A stretch of DNA of 64,000 bases from Symbiodinium natans (taxonomy: Eukaryota; Sar; Dinophyceae; Suessiales; Symbiodiniaceae): assembly GCA_905221605.1 (NCBI GenBank), contig CAJNDS010002328.1, positions 312,001 through 376,000 of the forward strand. Reading direction: 5' to 3'. Below are positions 1 to 12,419 of the stretch, in pieces. Position 1 is the first letter of the stretch, and each line of letters starts with the position of its first letter. The translations under genes were made by a program, and so were the position numbers. The notes below the pieces were generated by a model, which was not told the origin of the DNA, searched no databases, and saw only the letters and a list, made by a program, of their open reading frames with translations.

Positions 1-871
1 CGACTGGGGTCCGGGTCGGCATGTTTACGACTGGTTGTCAGCGGTCCCTGCTACTTAAAGGTTCATAGGTACTTTTCAATGGGTGATAAGTTACCCCCGA
101 CTTCCTCTGCTGCTTGCCCGTGCCAAACGCCGCTGGGGGTTGCCTGGCGAATGCGGGGGGGAGCCCTTGAGCCGCTGCACGTATTTGCCGTGAGGCCGGC
201 GCTGTGGCCGGCGCAGCTGTGGCCACGAAATGTGCTGGTCCGCGACCTCAACCTCATTCAACGCCCTAGCTGCAAGGCATGATGAGCGGTTTGCCGTGAA
301 GCCGGAGCCACTGTTGCACGCAACGTGTTGGTGCGAGACCTCAACATCCAACCTGCACGCGTCGACGACTGCCTCATAGAGGGCATCGCTAATGGGCTCC
401 ACTCTCGGGCGGAGCGCAACTGGCTGTCGACACGAGCGGTGTTGCACGCCGACACCAGCGGCAGTGCCGCGGGGCTGCGGTTCGTCGCTTCCTTGCAGCA
501 AGTAATGCAGCATAATCGTGCCGCGGGGCACTCTCCGCGGTATATCCACCCGACCAAACGGCCATCGTGGCCACTGCGCGGCGAAAGAGCGCGCGAGTTG
601 TCGCAAGCGTCACACTGCACACCCGCAGCGCTGCTGGCCCGTCTTCTCGGACAGCAATTCGGTCGCCGATGCTGCCCTGCCCACCAATGATGTGCCCGCT
701 CGCTGGCGCGGCGGGAAGCAGTAACAAGGAGCCCGCACACAGCATGCACGCATGCACCAAGGTGGTGCGGCGGCCGGCGGAGCAAATTTTTTTTTTTCAC
801 ACCTTTTTCCACCTGCCGAAATGAATGGTGTCCCTTTGTTGCTTAGTTCCCACCCAGGGCCTAACTCCTAG
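1..871. other. no recognisable gene
   Basis: Open frames exist on both strands, but none shows a motif I recognise and none is clearly favoured. A near-duplicate pair occurs at about 215-260 and 300-350: both contain a phrase of the form 'acgtgttggt(c)cgcgacctcaac', and both lie next to 'tttgccgtgaagccggcgctg'-like text. This suggests a short diverged duplication. Confidence 0.4.
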
Positions 872-1195
872 CTACTCCAGCCGGGCGCCGGGCCTGCCGC
901 GGTCCTGCACTAGGGCCGCAAGGGCAAGCGACTGTGGCCCTGAGGGGCGGCCATCTGTCAAGTGGCGGGCAGCTTCTGGTTGCAGCGGCTGCAGCCAGGC
1001 GCCGCCCAGAGCTGTGCTGGCATGCTCCACCAACGCCTCGCCCAAGCCGCCGTCGATGCCGCGCGCACGGTATGCCTTGAGACGCACCAGGTCCCGAACG
1101 AAGCTGAAGGCCTGGGCGTTCCAGCGGCCGCCAACCTCGGAGCCCAGCACAACGAGCGTTTGTGGCCCTCCGCGTGAGTTCTGGGTACGCGGCAT
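872..1195 (-). pseudogene. reverse transcriptase C-terminal relic
   Basis: The minus-strand translation contains LVVLGSEVGGRWN followed by FVRDLVRLKAYRARG and then an alanine- and tryptophan-containing tail. I associate this block with the C-terminal region of non-LTR-type reverse transcriptases that are abundant in dinoflagellate genomes. The catalytic palm domain is absent, so only a 3' portion is left. It lies opposite to the larger reverse transcriptase remnant at 2.2-4.15 kb and is therefore a separate copy. The family call comes from remembered pattern similarity and was not searched. Confidence 0.45.
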
Positions 1196-1199
1196 GCTT

Positions 1200-2200
1200 G
1201 CGGCACTCAGCTACCCGCAGTACGGCCCCGTCGACGGCCGCTGCGCATGGCTGTGGTTGCCCCGATCGCGTGAGCGGGGACACCAGCGTGGCATCGCAGC
1301 ACTGAGCTCCCCTGCTGCTCAGCGCCCCGTACACAACGAGGTCGAGCCTGCGACGGTCCTGCGCTCCGTCGCATGCGGCGTTTCAAAGCGATCTGCATAG
1401 CCGCTGCGGGAGCGTGGTGGCTGGCTCCGTTGGGATCGCTGCGAGCCAGGCACCTGCCTGCGGTCCTGCCTGGGATCGCAAAAGTGCTTGGGAACTGGGT
1501 GGCATGTCAGGCAGCAGCGTGCGTTCGGGGAAGTGCGTGTTGAGGATTCGCGTCGCGCGCATCTGCCATCCGTGCGGAAAGCTGCCGCAAGGGTGGATCA
1601 TGCATCTGGGAAAAAGCGTGTGAGGTGGCAGCTACAAACCGCGGCCTCAAGAACACCCAATGCCAGCGAAAAGAGTCGATAAAAGACCCCCTCCCCCAGG
1701 GAGAGGGGGCTACACCAGGTAGTGTCCGCAGACAGTTACCTTCTCACAAGGGCCGCTGGCGGGCGCGCCCCCTCCAACAGGGCGCGCCACGTTGGACAAG
1801 TTTGCCAGCCCGCCTCTCGCAGTAGCTCTCCTGCTTCCAGAAGTTCTCATGGCAGAACTTGCCGCGTTGCCGGAAGAAGCGCCGCTGAGCCTCCGGGCAG
1901 CCGTCGCCGCATGTATGGACCACGAAGGGTACCTTTCTGCCGCAGCGCAATCAGCGCTGCTCGAAGCATTCGGGGGCCTCGCCGCGGCCAACGAGGCGCA
2001 CGACATCGCAATGCGCATGCAAGCAGACGCGCGGGCGGCCGCTGCCCCCAAAAAAAAGCAGCGGGCAGCTTGGCACTGACCCCGGACGCTGACGAGGGAG
2101 TCATGGCCGCCGCCGCGGCGAACAGTGGAAACCCACGCGGCCGCGGTCGCCGAGGACGCGGTGGACGGGAGAAGGGCTGTGGACGCTGCCCCTCGACCAA
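1200..2200. other. low-complexity GC-rich stretch, no firm gene
   Basis: A plus-strand open frame at 1792-2079 encodes about 95 residues rich in Ala, Leu and Glu and ends in a lysine run. It could be the N-terminal part of the reverse transcriptase remnant that follows, because its orientation and position fit. No conserved motif was seen. The direct-repeat text 'ccctcccccagggagaggggg' at about 1690 is a small GC-rich hairpin. Confidence 0.3.
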
Positions 2201-2212
2201 GCATGCGCCGCC

Positions 2213-4150
2213 GTGCACGCCCATGAGGATGATGGCGAGGCAGTCCCAGAGCCTGCGCCGACACTGTGCCCGCTGCAAGTCAGCGAGCTTCTTAGCCAGC
2301 GCATATACACTCTCCAAACGCCGCCTAGCCAACTCAGAGGACTGCTGCGAAATACCTTTCGAACGGGAGGTGAGACGTTGCGCGACGCCGCCACCGTCGA
2401 AAACGAGTGTGACGGATGGAAGCTCTTCATGTTGGCGCTCCGCATGCTGTTGTTCCGTGCGCCATGCCAATCCCGCGTGCCGGTTGAGGAACTGCGACTC
2501 GGCGAACAAGCGTTCCTGGCGGGGCACTGGCCCGAACTGCTCCGCCATGGCACAGCCGCAGCAACACCAGCGCCGAGGGAGGCGGCCCGGCCTTCCGAGG
2601 ATATAATGTCGCAAGATGTCGCAAGCGGGGTGACGGGGTGCGGGTCTGGCCCATTTTGGCGAGGTTTTTTTGCGAGCATTCCGCGGCGGCCAAGGCGCTT
2701 ACTGCTATGACGATAAGACTGCGCGCAGCTGTTAACCCATGCCACCCGCAAACTGGATCATACCCGCCCTGCGCCTCGGCCGAATGGTGCTATCCACGAC
2801 GGGCGGCGTGCGAGTTTTAGTGGGGCGATGCCTTCCGGCGGGTGGTTACGCGCACACTCGCGCAACAGTATGGCGACGAGTTCCAGCGAGCGTGCGCCCG
2901 CTTCCTATGCGCGCTCAGCACAAAGGCTGGGGCGGAAACGTTACAGCGGCTGCTGCGGCGGCCACCGAACGTGACCCACGAACCACCGTACTGAGCGTCG
3001 ATGGCGTCGGGGCGTACGACCACATCTCGCGCCACAGCATCGCGGCAATAGCGGTGCGGCCTGAGCTGAGCGAGATTTTGCCGTACGTCCGCGCTGTTTT
3101 ATGGATCCCCCAGCACCTACTTGTTCTCCGACGCCCAAGGCACAGCGCACGAAGTACGCCAGGGAGAAGGTGGGGAACAGGGGGACCCCCTAGCGCCAGC
3201 CTTGTTCGCATTGAAACAGCATGGTCAAGGTCAAGCCTGATGCCCGAAGGCGGCCCATTTAAGGCGCAGGCAGTGAAACAATCAAATGCGACGACTAATT
3301 GCGCGGCTCATTGCTTTGTAACGAAATGAATGAAATCATCTGTTTGTCGTAACCACCATTTTGAATCAACAGCTGCGGACTTCCAATTTCCCAATTGACG
3401 CCAACGACAATACATCATGAGTGCATCTTCCCAATTGCTAGGCTGCCTCCCAGCCTGAACACGTCGGGGGTGCCATTCCAACACACGAATCACCAATCGA
3501 TCACGTGGCAAATTTGCAATGTAAGTGGCCAATTTCCAGTAACTTGCCAATGACTGTTCCCTCCAGTTTGTTAACGAGCTATCATGGCAGGCATTCCGAA
3601 CTTTGTTGTTCCAAGCATGAAGAGTTTCATGCCACGGGTCATCCCATGAAATGTTTCCAGGTGGTCCCACCACTGCACGAAGCAACCTTTTGTACTCAAC
3701 ATCCATCCGGTGCAGGTCGGGTTTGTGAATGGTTCTGTGTCCCGCTGCGAAACAAGCCACTGGCGAAACAACGGCATCGAAACAGCATGTCACGCGGCAT
3801 TGACGGCAGTGCAAGCCCGCCTACGCTCGACAGACCAACTCGTCGCCTTCCTCGACGACGTATACGTCAGAGGCCCGTCAGAGCATACGGCGAGCCAGTT
3901 CCACATCGTCTGCGAGGCCCTTCTCAGGCATGCGAACATTTGCGTGCACCTCGGCAAAACCCGCGCTTGGAACAGCGCGGGCGAAGAACCGCCGGGGCTG
4001 CTCTCAGCACTGCCGCCAGACCCCACGAACCCATGCTGGACTAGCAACTTTGCTGGCAGGGGGCGGGGGACCTTGGGACGCTGCCGGAACTGAGTGCGCG
4101 GCGAGCCGAGCTCCCCCTTCGACTAGGAAGCTTGGGGCTCGGGTCCACTG
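2213..4150 (+). pseudogene. decayed non-LTR-type reverse transcriptase, interrupted by an insertion
   Basis: Several reading frames together give reverse transcriptase blocks in the correct order. An N-terminal block has GWKLFMLALRMLLFR and VPVEELRLGEQAF (about 2400-2530). A finger/palm block has TTVLSVDGVGAYDHIS (about 2980-3035), where the first Asp is the expected motif A acid. This is followed by SDAQGTAHEVRQGEGGEQGD (about 3128-3190). The catalytic box LVAFLDDVYVRGPSE (about 3838-3880) matches the xxDD signature, and the C-terminal LPLRLGSLGLGS follows at about 4110-4140. Frame changes between blocks and an insertion at about 3224-3789 show that it is dead. The RT box is certain in kind; the dinoflagellate family assignment is recollection. 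Confidence 0.7.
3224..3789 (-). mobile_element. 5'-truncated LINE fragment inserted in a reverse transcriptase
   Basis: The sequence GCAT(T/C)GAAACAGCATG occurs at 3208-3223 and again at 3774-3789, 16 bp with one mismatch, as expected for a target-site duplication. Between the copies the minus strand encodes a peptide with RMDVEYKRLLRAVVGPPG, DDPWHETLHAWN and NWEDALMMYCRW (frame reading down to 3308). I associate these blocks with C-terminal ends of LINE reverse transcriptase polyproteins in protists. Only the C-terminus and about 80 bp of 3' sequence are present, so the copy is 5'-truncated, as is typical of target-primed reverse transcription. No poly(A) tail was seen at the 3' end. The insertion lies antisense to the host reverse transcriptase. 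Confidence 0.65.
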
Positions 4151-4855
4151 AAAAGCAACGTTACGCCGCCTAATGGACATGGCTACACGTGAGCTATGGA
4201 CAGGTAGGCAAAAGTTCAGCCTGGGATGACATTCCGCGGAATGACGAAGTGACGGCACAGCCGCGACTTCAGCATCATGGGCAACAGCAGCATGCCGATC
4301 CAAGGCGGGACACATGCAGCGACGTCTCCATGCTGCCACGGCACTACCGCTGCTGCAGGCCTGAAGCAATCCTAAAGCATAGCGAAGGACTCGTGCAGCA
4401 AGACCCCCTATGGCTGCCAGCAGGCTTATGAGCATAAACGCCCAAACAAACTGAACTCGCTTCTCCACACTTCGTGGCGAAACAAAGCCCAACCTAACTC
4501 ACCTAACACGGCCGCGCCGGGAGGTTCAGGGGGCCGGCCACTGCAAGAAGCGACGGCCCCTCCAGCGTAGCTTTTTAGTTTGACATCATCTGTACAACAC
4601 GAAAGCACATATGAATAAAACACGCTGCACCGAAAACCTGTGTGCAATTGGCGATTCTCCGCCCATGCCAGGAACTGATGCAATTTGCGGGTATTGTTTG
4701 CATAAACACGTTTTCCGTGCTTGTTACGCTTCCGGGAAAATTGGAAAACGATGCACCACTAACAATATTCCGAAATCTCGGGCACGTGGACATCATGAAG
4801 GGTGAAGTATGGTGAAGTTGAAAGTGTGTGTCCTACAACCCAGACACCAGTCTTG

Positions 4856-6131
4856 TCAGGGCGCACCGGGGCCACCAAGGTCACAGCCCCGCGGACAGTC
4901 CTCCGTACTCCGGAATTCTGGTATCGGGGTTCGAGGGGAAGGCCGTGAAGGCACGAGACAGCTGCAGCGCCCCAGACGTTGAGTCCCGTTCGGGAAAGGA
5001 GCGTCTCGAGCACGGCTCAGTGGTGGCCGCGTGCTGCACCCGCCAGGGTTACAGCGTTCGGGTTGCCTCGCTGCTTTCGGGCTCGTCACAAGCAAGTCGG
5101 CCCAGGTTGGCGCAAAGAAGCCAAGCCCGCGCAGGTGGCGCACCGCGTGGTCTGCATGCGCGTACTGAGGGGTGTCCAGCAGCGGGCGAACCAGGTCAAC
5201 GAGCACGCCTGGGTGATGCCCGCTCAGCGTGCACAGGGTGTCCGCCCACGAGCCCCATGTAGGCCGTGTTTTTGCCGGAGACGGTGCGTGACACCTGGAT
5301 GTACGCGTGGCGTGCAAGGGCTTCCCGAATGTGGCCGAACTGGCTCGCGGCGCAGTCGGGCGAACCAGACGTCATCGAGGAAAGCGTACGTGTCCGACGG
5401 GTGGAGTCGGGCACGGACCTCCGGCAACGCCCGGTCCTGGCATTAAGGGATCGCCTTGCTCCCCGCGTTCCCTTGCCGCACTTCGTGTGCTGGCCCTGCG
5501 CATCGTAGAAGACGTAACTAAGCACTGGGGGAGCCGTAAACAAGCGCCACGTACGGAAGAAGGCCGGCCAACCGGGTCGGTCTGCGAGCGCCGAGAGCAT
5601 GCTTTCCCCATGCGGTCATGGGCCCCGATGCTGTCGACGTTGAGCACCATCGTCCGAGCATCCGTTTCCGCGGCCACGGAAATGCGCGCCACAGATCCGC
5701 AGCGCCGTCATCCAGGGACGTGGCGGAAACATGGAGGAAGGGAACGTCCAGCATGTTAAGCCACGAGTTACGCACCCCGGTACTTTTCTGGGAGGGCCCG
5801 CCATTTGCCAAGGGGCCTCCCCCGGCAACGTCGGGGCCACCTTTCCGGCATGACGAAGGGTTTCGCGTCCCGGGGCGAAGCGATCGATGTATTTACGCTG
5901 AAGGTGTCGGAAAGTGTTTGCTTCACTGGCGGCGCGAGCAGCGCGATCGGCCGGCAACGCCGGTGGGAGATGTGAAGCTGCAACAGCTGCGCAAGGACGC
6001 TGCTGACGGCAGTGCTTAAGCAGCTCGATGTCATCAAGCATAAGTCCACCCAATTTTGAAGCCAGCGTGTGGAAGCACTTGACGAGTGGCCTCACACCCT
6101 TTGTCGAAGTTGCATAAAAATCCTGGAGCAC
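4856..6131 (-). pseudogene. decayed reverse transcriptase, second copy
   Basis: Minus-strand frames give, in coding order, a palm motif A-like block MVLNVDSIGAHDRMGK (about 5600-5650), a block around YVFYDAQGQHTKCGKG (about 5470-5520), then the catalytic DTYAFLDDVWFARL (about 5355-5400). The blocks sit in different frames, so multiple frameshifts are present. This is the same family as the plus-strand remnant at 2.2-4.15 kb, but in the opposite orientation and without the internal insertion. It has no intact open frame longer than about 170 codons. Confidence 0.6.
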
Positions 6132-9000
6132 GTTTTCAAGTCCTGTGTGCAGTGGTCAACATTAAGTTCAAACCCCGTTGTCACGCTTGAAAGTCTGTTT
6201 TGCCAGGGTGGGCGGCGTATGTGGATCTGCCCACAGGCATGCGTCTGCTTATAGGGATGTTGAGCATTCGCGCCGGCATCGAACAAGCTCTGCTTGTCGG
6301 ACTTTGAACAAGCTGGGACGATATGGCAACAGCTTTAAATCGATTTTGAAGCCATGCGGGTGAAGTCGCAAAGCTTACTGTTCAAGCAACTGAATGGGTG
6401 GGTGAATGAGTGCGTGCGTGAGTGGGCCTTGCAGGCTGACGGGCAGCCCCTTTTCACGAACCCAAAGACTGTTTGCGATGCCGAGGGGCATTGTCGTTTC
6501 CCGCTCACCGTGCAATATTCCTGAGTCTGCATGTGGAACTCTTACGCGCGCAACCACTCTCATCAACATGTGCGACATTGATTTTTGAAGCCCGAAGGTC
6601 GATCGAGCAAGCACCCAGCATCGCACCACTCCATTAGAAGCTGCACCTCTTGACACGATGCACAGTATGTTCTCATCCAAGCATTAAACCCCGTGTTGGG
6701 AATCCAGCTTCTGCCCCTCCTCGGCCTTGACCCGACAGTTCCTCCACCGCAACAAGCGACAGCATTCCAGCCAGCAGTCACAGAACAACGACAGTCCAAG
6801 GTGGCACATGGTCCTGGTAAGAGAAGAAACGCACCAAGAATTCTTGACCTGGACGTCCTCTGCCCTGCCACACATAGCCGACCCGCACTGAACCGATCAT
6901 ACCACCAAGCCTCCGTCACTCTACGCTGAATTCAACCGGAACTTTTTTGTCACACAAGCACCTGGATTGACGCATATAACAGAGGCTTAAGTTCAAGCTG
7001 CCCCCTGAGGCGAGACGTACTTCCAGCCTGCTTCGTGGTGCATGGTCTTGTGAGGGTTTGGGGATGAGGATTGGTTGACATATTTGCTATATGGTAGCAG
7101 TGGTAGCAATTCGGTGTTTGTCGTGTTGCTGGCTGGATAAGTTGGATTGATCCAGCTTCAGCTGTCATCCGTTTCAACAGCCTCCATTTGGCTTCGGTAT
7201 TTGCATGCCGTTGCCCGGCATTACGTGACGTTGAGACACCGTGCAACTCAAGCTGTTGGGTTGCGCTCGTGCTACGGGCGTCGATTTTTGCATTCCGGTG
7301 CCAACTCAACCAAACCGCGATTGAGTCGACAGTTTGCAAAGCGGGGGAAGGCGTTTCCACGAAAATTGATGTCGCCCAAAAGCTCAAAAGGAAATCAAGA
7401 ATGTCTGAGTCTGAGCTGTCCCATTTTGGCACCAAAGTATTGAACAGAAAATGGAAACTGCCAATGGTTGGTCTCGGCATGTTGGACGAAAGTGTCTGAA
7501 TCAATCGGCCCTGTAAATTCAACCACCTCTAATTGCACTGCGTAATTGCAAAAGATACCCTGCCGTTTTTTGAAACCGACTGCCATCATCATCCGAACGC
7601 TTTGCAAACCATCCACAAGGCTGACCGAATCGCTTGAGACTCGCCAGCGACGAAAACAAGGTCAGGGAACGAACGAAGAATGTCTATGCTCGTCATGCCA
7701 ATAACTCAAAGCAAGCAAAACGCCGAGGATGGGCCTCCTCGGCCGCCTGCCGCAACACGGCCACTTCGCTTCGTGCAAAATCCAATCGTTCTTCATCCTG
7801 ACCAATCATCCCAAAAAATGTTTGCAACTCTTGCCACCTGAAGTGCAGAACGGAAAAGATCCAAAAGCCCATGCCGCACGCATCACGCATCCTGACAGAT
7901 GGTCTTCTTCAAGGCCATGGTCCGCGGGAGATGTTCATCAGCAGGTCCGCGATCTGAAATCAAATCAACCCGCCTGAGCTACAAAGCAAGCATGGCGAAT
8001 TTGGGAACTTCGTCTGATATGTGGAAGCTGAGCCACCATATGCACGAAAATCCTCCTTCCCCAATTTTCGCAACTTCACGTACTTGCAAGCCATCCACGT
8101 CATGGAGTTTGGCCTTGGATAGCCAGAACTCGCACGCGGGCTTTTCACACGCTGCGGGCACATGCGACATGGTTCATGGAAAGATTTGCCTCAAATCCAA
8201 GTTGCCCGCAAAGCCGCGCACCATGCAAACATTGCATGGCGAAAAATCGCATAGCTTCTTTTCTTCTCAGAAACCCAGCTTTTGTTGTAAATGTCAAGAA
8301 CATGACCTCATGGTAGGTTAAACATGTCCACCTTGCGCTGGTCTCTTGCTTTTAACGGATGAAATGAAGGCAACGCAAGCAACGTGGGGGTCATGTGTGG
8401 TGCATTGTGTTTGCTATGTTTCGTTGCAGACATCGGCTAACTATGCTATTCTTGCACATGTTGTTCTTCGAGTCACTTTTTGTCACCTGTGAAGATGTTC
8501 TTTGCTCATCCAGGCGCAAAACGTGCTGATGTTTGTTTACTTCTCGTGGGGGCAGCCCATCAGCTCGAATTAGTGCACGCAGTGTCCATGCCGGCACTGT
8601 TACAGGCGTTTACAAACTCGAAAATCATGTACAAGCAATCTGCCTGCCACTTCACGGCTCAGACATGCCGTCGTTGAGAAACATATCAATCGTGCGTGCC
8701 AGATATACCAGAAATGGGATTCGCAGATCTCATTAGTCAATTCCAACTGGATCTGTCTGTCGAGTGCTTCAATGCCTGCACATTCCTAATCAATCCGAGC
8801 ATCAACAGTTTTGGAATTTCTCGATGGCCCCTTGTTCTTTCTGTGAACGTTGCGCCAAGGGAGCAAGCAGCTGAGTAGACCTGGCCGTAGCTGTGAGCCA
8901 TCTCCGCTTGCAGCAGTTTTGCGTGTCAGCCGCTTTCGACATTGACCTATGGTCCCGCAGTAAACCCGAAAAAGCCCTTCATGCCTTTCCATCCCCAAAG
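6132..9000. other. no recognisable gene
   Basis: AT content rises compared with the first 6 kb and open frames are short on both strands. The longest minus-strand frame (6950-7522, about 190 codons) has no motif I recognise and its composition is unremarkable. Nothing else is supported here. Confidence 0.4.
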
Positions 9001-9095
9001 AGCCCTATATTGCTTAATTAAGGAATACTCCTTAACTCATATAGGGATCCTTAATATGATTTAAGGTATATTCCTTACTTAAGCAATATTGGGCT
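9001..9095. mobile_element. foldback/MITE-like element, 95 bp
   Basis: The segment begins AGCCCTATATTGCTTAAT and ends in ATTAAGCAATATTGGGCT-like text; read on the opposite strand the end is AGCCCAATATTGCTTAAG. The terminal inverted repeats therefore match over about 27 bp with two or three mismatches (AGCCC[T/A]ATATTGCTTAA[T/G]TAAGGAATA). Internal TTAAGGAATA/TATTCCTTA and ATCCTTAA/TTTAAGG pairs extend the hairpin. It is very AT-rich in a more balanced background. No convincing target-site duplication was seen. Confidence 0.6.
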
Positions 9096-9867
9096 CGTTG
9101 GGTCGTGGTTCTGCCCAGTTTCCCAACACAGCCCAGGGCAACTTCGACATGAACCTCTGATTTCTCACCGTTCCGAGGGCCTGTCAAGGGCTTAGGCTTG
9201 GCTCCCTGCTCCCCATCTTCACATTCCTCCCGACCAGATTGGCTGAGACTGGCTTCTCCCAGATGGTTCCCGCGTGCGCTCTGGAAAGTCTACAAATTTT
9301 GCACATAATAGGTCTTTTTTTGGGATCCGTGGCCAGCGACACAGTGGCGCCTGCTCAAAGGGCGGGCGCAAAAGACTCTGATAAACTTTTGCCAAAGAGA
9401 GCGGCAGACACCACCGAACATTCCAAGTGCGTAAATGAGGACGGAACGTTTCTCCACTGGCTCCTGGACCGAAGAGCTTGCAAGCTGCATCTCCTTGATC
9501 GGATGTTTCCAAAGACATCGCACCCGTTTGGACCGCTTGGCTCTGCAATTCAAAAACCTCCACCTTTTTTGGGTTTTGGGCTTTGGGAAGTTGCCAACAT
9601 TCGACGCCACGGGTGATCCGACAATTCATTGAACTCCATGACTTGTTGATTGAATCCCTTATAGAAAATAATACAATGTATGCTATACAACTGGCCAGTA
9701 TAGTTCTATAGTTCCTCTTTTTGTTTTCGAACCTGGGTTCGATCCAGGCAAATTCTTGACCCCTCCGGGGGGTGGAGGGTGCTGGGAGAGAACAACAACA
9801 TCGACAATTTTCCGTGTTGGGCAAAACTCGTGCATACCAGAGGCGGCTACCTCCGCCTAAGAGGTTG
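9096..9867. other. no recognisable gene
   Basis: A minus-strand frame (9219-9824) is open for about 200 codons but shows no motif. A short palindrome CCTGG-GTTCGAT-CCAGG at about 9734-9750 resembles a tRNA T-arm, without the rest of a tRNA. Confidence 0.35.
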
Positions 9868-10131
9868 TCACCTGGGCGCCGGCTTCCTCCGGGGCCGCGG
9901 GATTGGTAGCGTAACTGCCAGAGGCTGGTGGCGTTGGCGATGGGGCCGGATGCGAGCTCCGATCAATCGGAGCGCGCTGCAATCCGAAAGCTTGCCCAGC
10001 AGCAAGTACATTTCGTCTGCCTCCTGGCCTCGGTTGCTGACCACCAGCATCGTCGGTAGAACATCCTTCTGGTATTCTGCTGCCATAGGCCTACCTAGTT
10101 GTAGAACCTTGAAACCCTGCGATTCAGGCAT
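9868..10131 (-). CDS. hypothetical small protein, 87 aa
   Basis: An ATG-initiated minus-strand frame starts MPESQGFKVLQLGRP and ends in a proline/arginine-rich tail (PRPRRKPAPR). The first 60 residues have a mixed, protein-like composition with alternating hydrophobic stretches (VLPTMLVVSN, EMYLLLGKL), whereas the plus-strand overlap looks less protein-like. No family is recognised. It could equally be an exon of a larger gene, since the frame stays open towards both ends. Evidence rests on composition alone. Confidence 0.25.
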   Translation of the reverse strand: MPESQGFKVLQLGRPMAAEYQKDVLPTMLVVSNRGQEADEMYLLLGKLSDCSALRLIGARIRPHRQRHQPLAVTLPIPRPRRKPAPR

Positions 10132-10399
10132 TTAAACCCAAGCCCATTTGGGCTTACGGTTTAAGCCGTAGTGGGCCCAAAAAGGTTCAAAGGCTTCAAC
10201 TCTACAGGAGCTGAAGGAAAACATGCCCAGACCTTACTTGGATTTTTTGCCTAGCGGCAAAATGGGGGTGCGAAGCACTCTCCCGCTATGTCTGTAGCCT
10301 CCGAGAAAAAATTGCGCAAGAAGCAGAACAGAGACCTTACAGTTGCAAAATCCATCAGTTGCAAAATCCAAAACTAAACTCGCGGTCTCAGCTGCAGTA

Positions 10400-10767
<368 letters not shown>

Positions 10768-10769
10768 TT

Positions 10770-11943
10770 TTATTGAACGCTGAGTGAGCGGGCTCTGCTC
10801 ATAGCGGGCGATTCTGAAACTTCGGGAGGCGCCATGCCCTTGTCTTCCCCGGCCCGTTAGACGTGCCGTGCCGTGGCCAGCTCCGCCCTTCGGACGTGTC
10901 TTGACCATTAGCTAAGCCCATTGAAACGTGCCGTTGCCAGCTTCTTCCAAAGGATCCGCCTACGCAAGAACTGACAAGCCAAACAAGACCAAACCCGAAA
11001 AACAACCAACACTTGGAGCTGGCGCGGAGGAACTGCATTGCAATAATCGCAGCTACCTGCCTTACTACAAGAATAGAGTTTAAAATGAGGCCTGCTTGAG
11101 CTGGCTGCACAGCTGTAGAAACAGGCCGCAAATCGGCTTTACATGATAACTGAAACTGCCTAAGGCTCAGCTCAGACTCACTTGCTTTTGACTGTCTTAC
11201 TGGCGCCGGTGGGTCGTACCCAGATGGGCCGACACCCTGAGTTCCCGTCTAGTGGCGTCCCACACTAGGTAACTTATAACAACCAGCGGAAAGCCGTAAG
11301 AGTTCAGCCAGTGAAGCCAAAGGGTTCTTGGATGCCCACAACTGTGATGCGGCAGTGGCACATCGCTCATCAGAAAGTCTGTGCCCAGCCGTGTTGTGGA
11401 GCCATACTATAGTGCAGAAACTGCTAGAGGGCGAACCTGCTCCTCGCCTTAAGAGCGAGTCCGGGCTCTTGCACCCCGCTGCAAGACAAAGCGTTGGTGT
11501 CACGTTGGGGCCAGCATTACCCTCAAGCAGCCTGCGCATGTGGCTGGTCGTACTTCAGAACTGTGTTGCAGTGTTCCAACACTTTCTGTAGACAAGACGC
11601 CCCGCTGGGCCACAAGGGCACCCCATTGAAAGACATCAGGGTGCCTCTCTCTCTTGCTGAAGGTTTTTCAATTGCACTTTTGCGCGCCGCCAGCCGGCCT
11701 CGCAAAAGGCCTCGCTTTCTGAAGCTCTGTGGGCGCTCTGGCGGCACTCTGGCCACTTGGCTGAAAATGGGCTGTGGCAGGCTCTGCGTGCATTTCTGGC
11801 GCCAGCGTGGGTGCAGAAATGTGGTTTTCTAGAAGCCAGGGAAAACGGCTGTGGATGCATTTCTGCTGAGAGGTCAAGCGTGCTACGGAAGGCGTCGCAA
11901 ATCGACTGAGCATCAAAAACAGCAAAGCATCAAAAGGGACCAC
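10770..11943. other. no recognisable gene
   Basis: Short open frames occur on both strands, with none favoured. A duplicated phrase in the style of 'ccgtgccgtggccagctccgcccttcg...' and 'acgtgccgttgccagcttcttccaaag' at 10866-10950 is a weak local duplication. Nothing else is supported. Confidence 0.4.
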
Positions 11944-12350
11944 TGGGAGCTCGAAGCAAGCCCTTAAACTGGCCGTTGGGAGCTCGAAGCAAGCAGTTGA
12001 AAGGCTCTAAACCCCTTAAACTGGCCTCTGGGAGCTCGAAGCAAGCAGTTGAGAGGCTCTAAACCCCTTAAACTGGCCTCTGGGAGCTCGAAGCAAGCAG
12101 TTGAGAGGCTCTAAACCCCTTAAACTGGCCTCTGGGAGTTGGAAGCAAGCCGTTGAGAGGCTCTAAACCCCTTAAACTGGCCTCTGGGAGCTCGAAGCAA
12201 GCAGTTGCGAGGCTCTAAACCCCTTAAACTGGCCTCTGGGAGCTCGAAGCAAGCAGTTGAGAAGCTCTAAACCCCTTAAACTGGCCTCTGGGAGCTCGAA
12301 GCAAGCAGTTGAGAGGCTCTAAACCCTTGGCCTCTGGGAGCTCGAAGTAA
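11944..12350. repeat. 52-bp tandem repeat, about 7-8 copies
   Basis: The unit runs 'aaactggcctctgggagctc' then 'gaagcaagcagttgagaggc' then 'tctaaacccctt'. Copies differ at a few positions (for example 'gagttggaagcaagccg' near 12135). The last copy is truncated after 'taaacccttggcctc'. The junction text TCTAAACCCCTT read on the minus strand gives AAGGGGTTTAGA, which resembles telomeric TTTAGGG-type repeats. Confidence 0.9.
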
Positions 12351-12419
12351 GGCGTCTGTGATAAAAACGCATCCAGAGCACCGGCGAGCATCCAGAGCAC
12401 CAACGCGGAAAACAGCATC

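Noticed and set aside
9728-9756. tRNA-like T-arm CCTGG-GTTCGAT-CCAGG
   Set aside because: No D-arm, anticodon arm or acceptor stem could be placed at the required distances on either strand.
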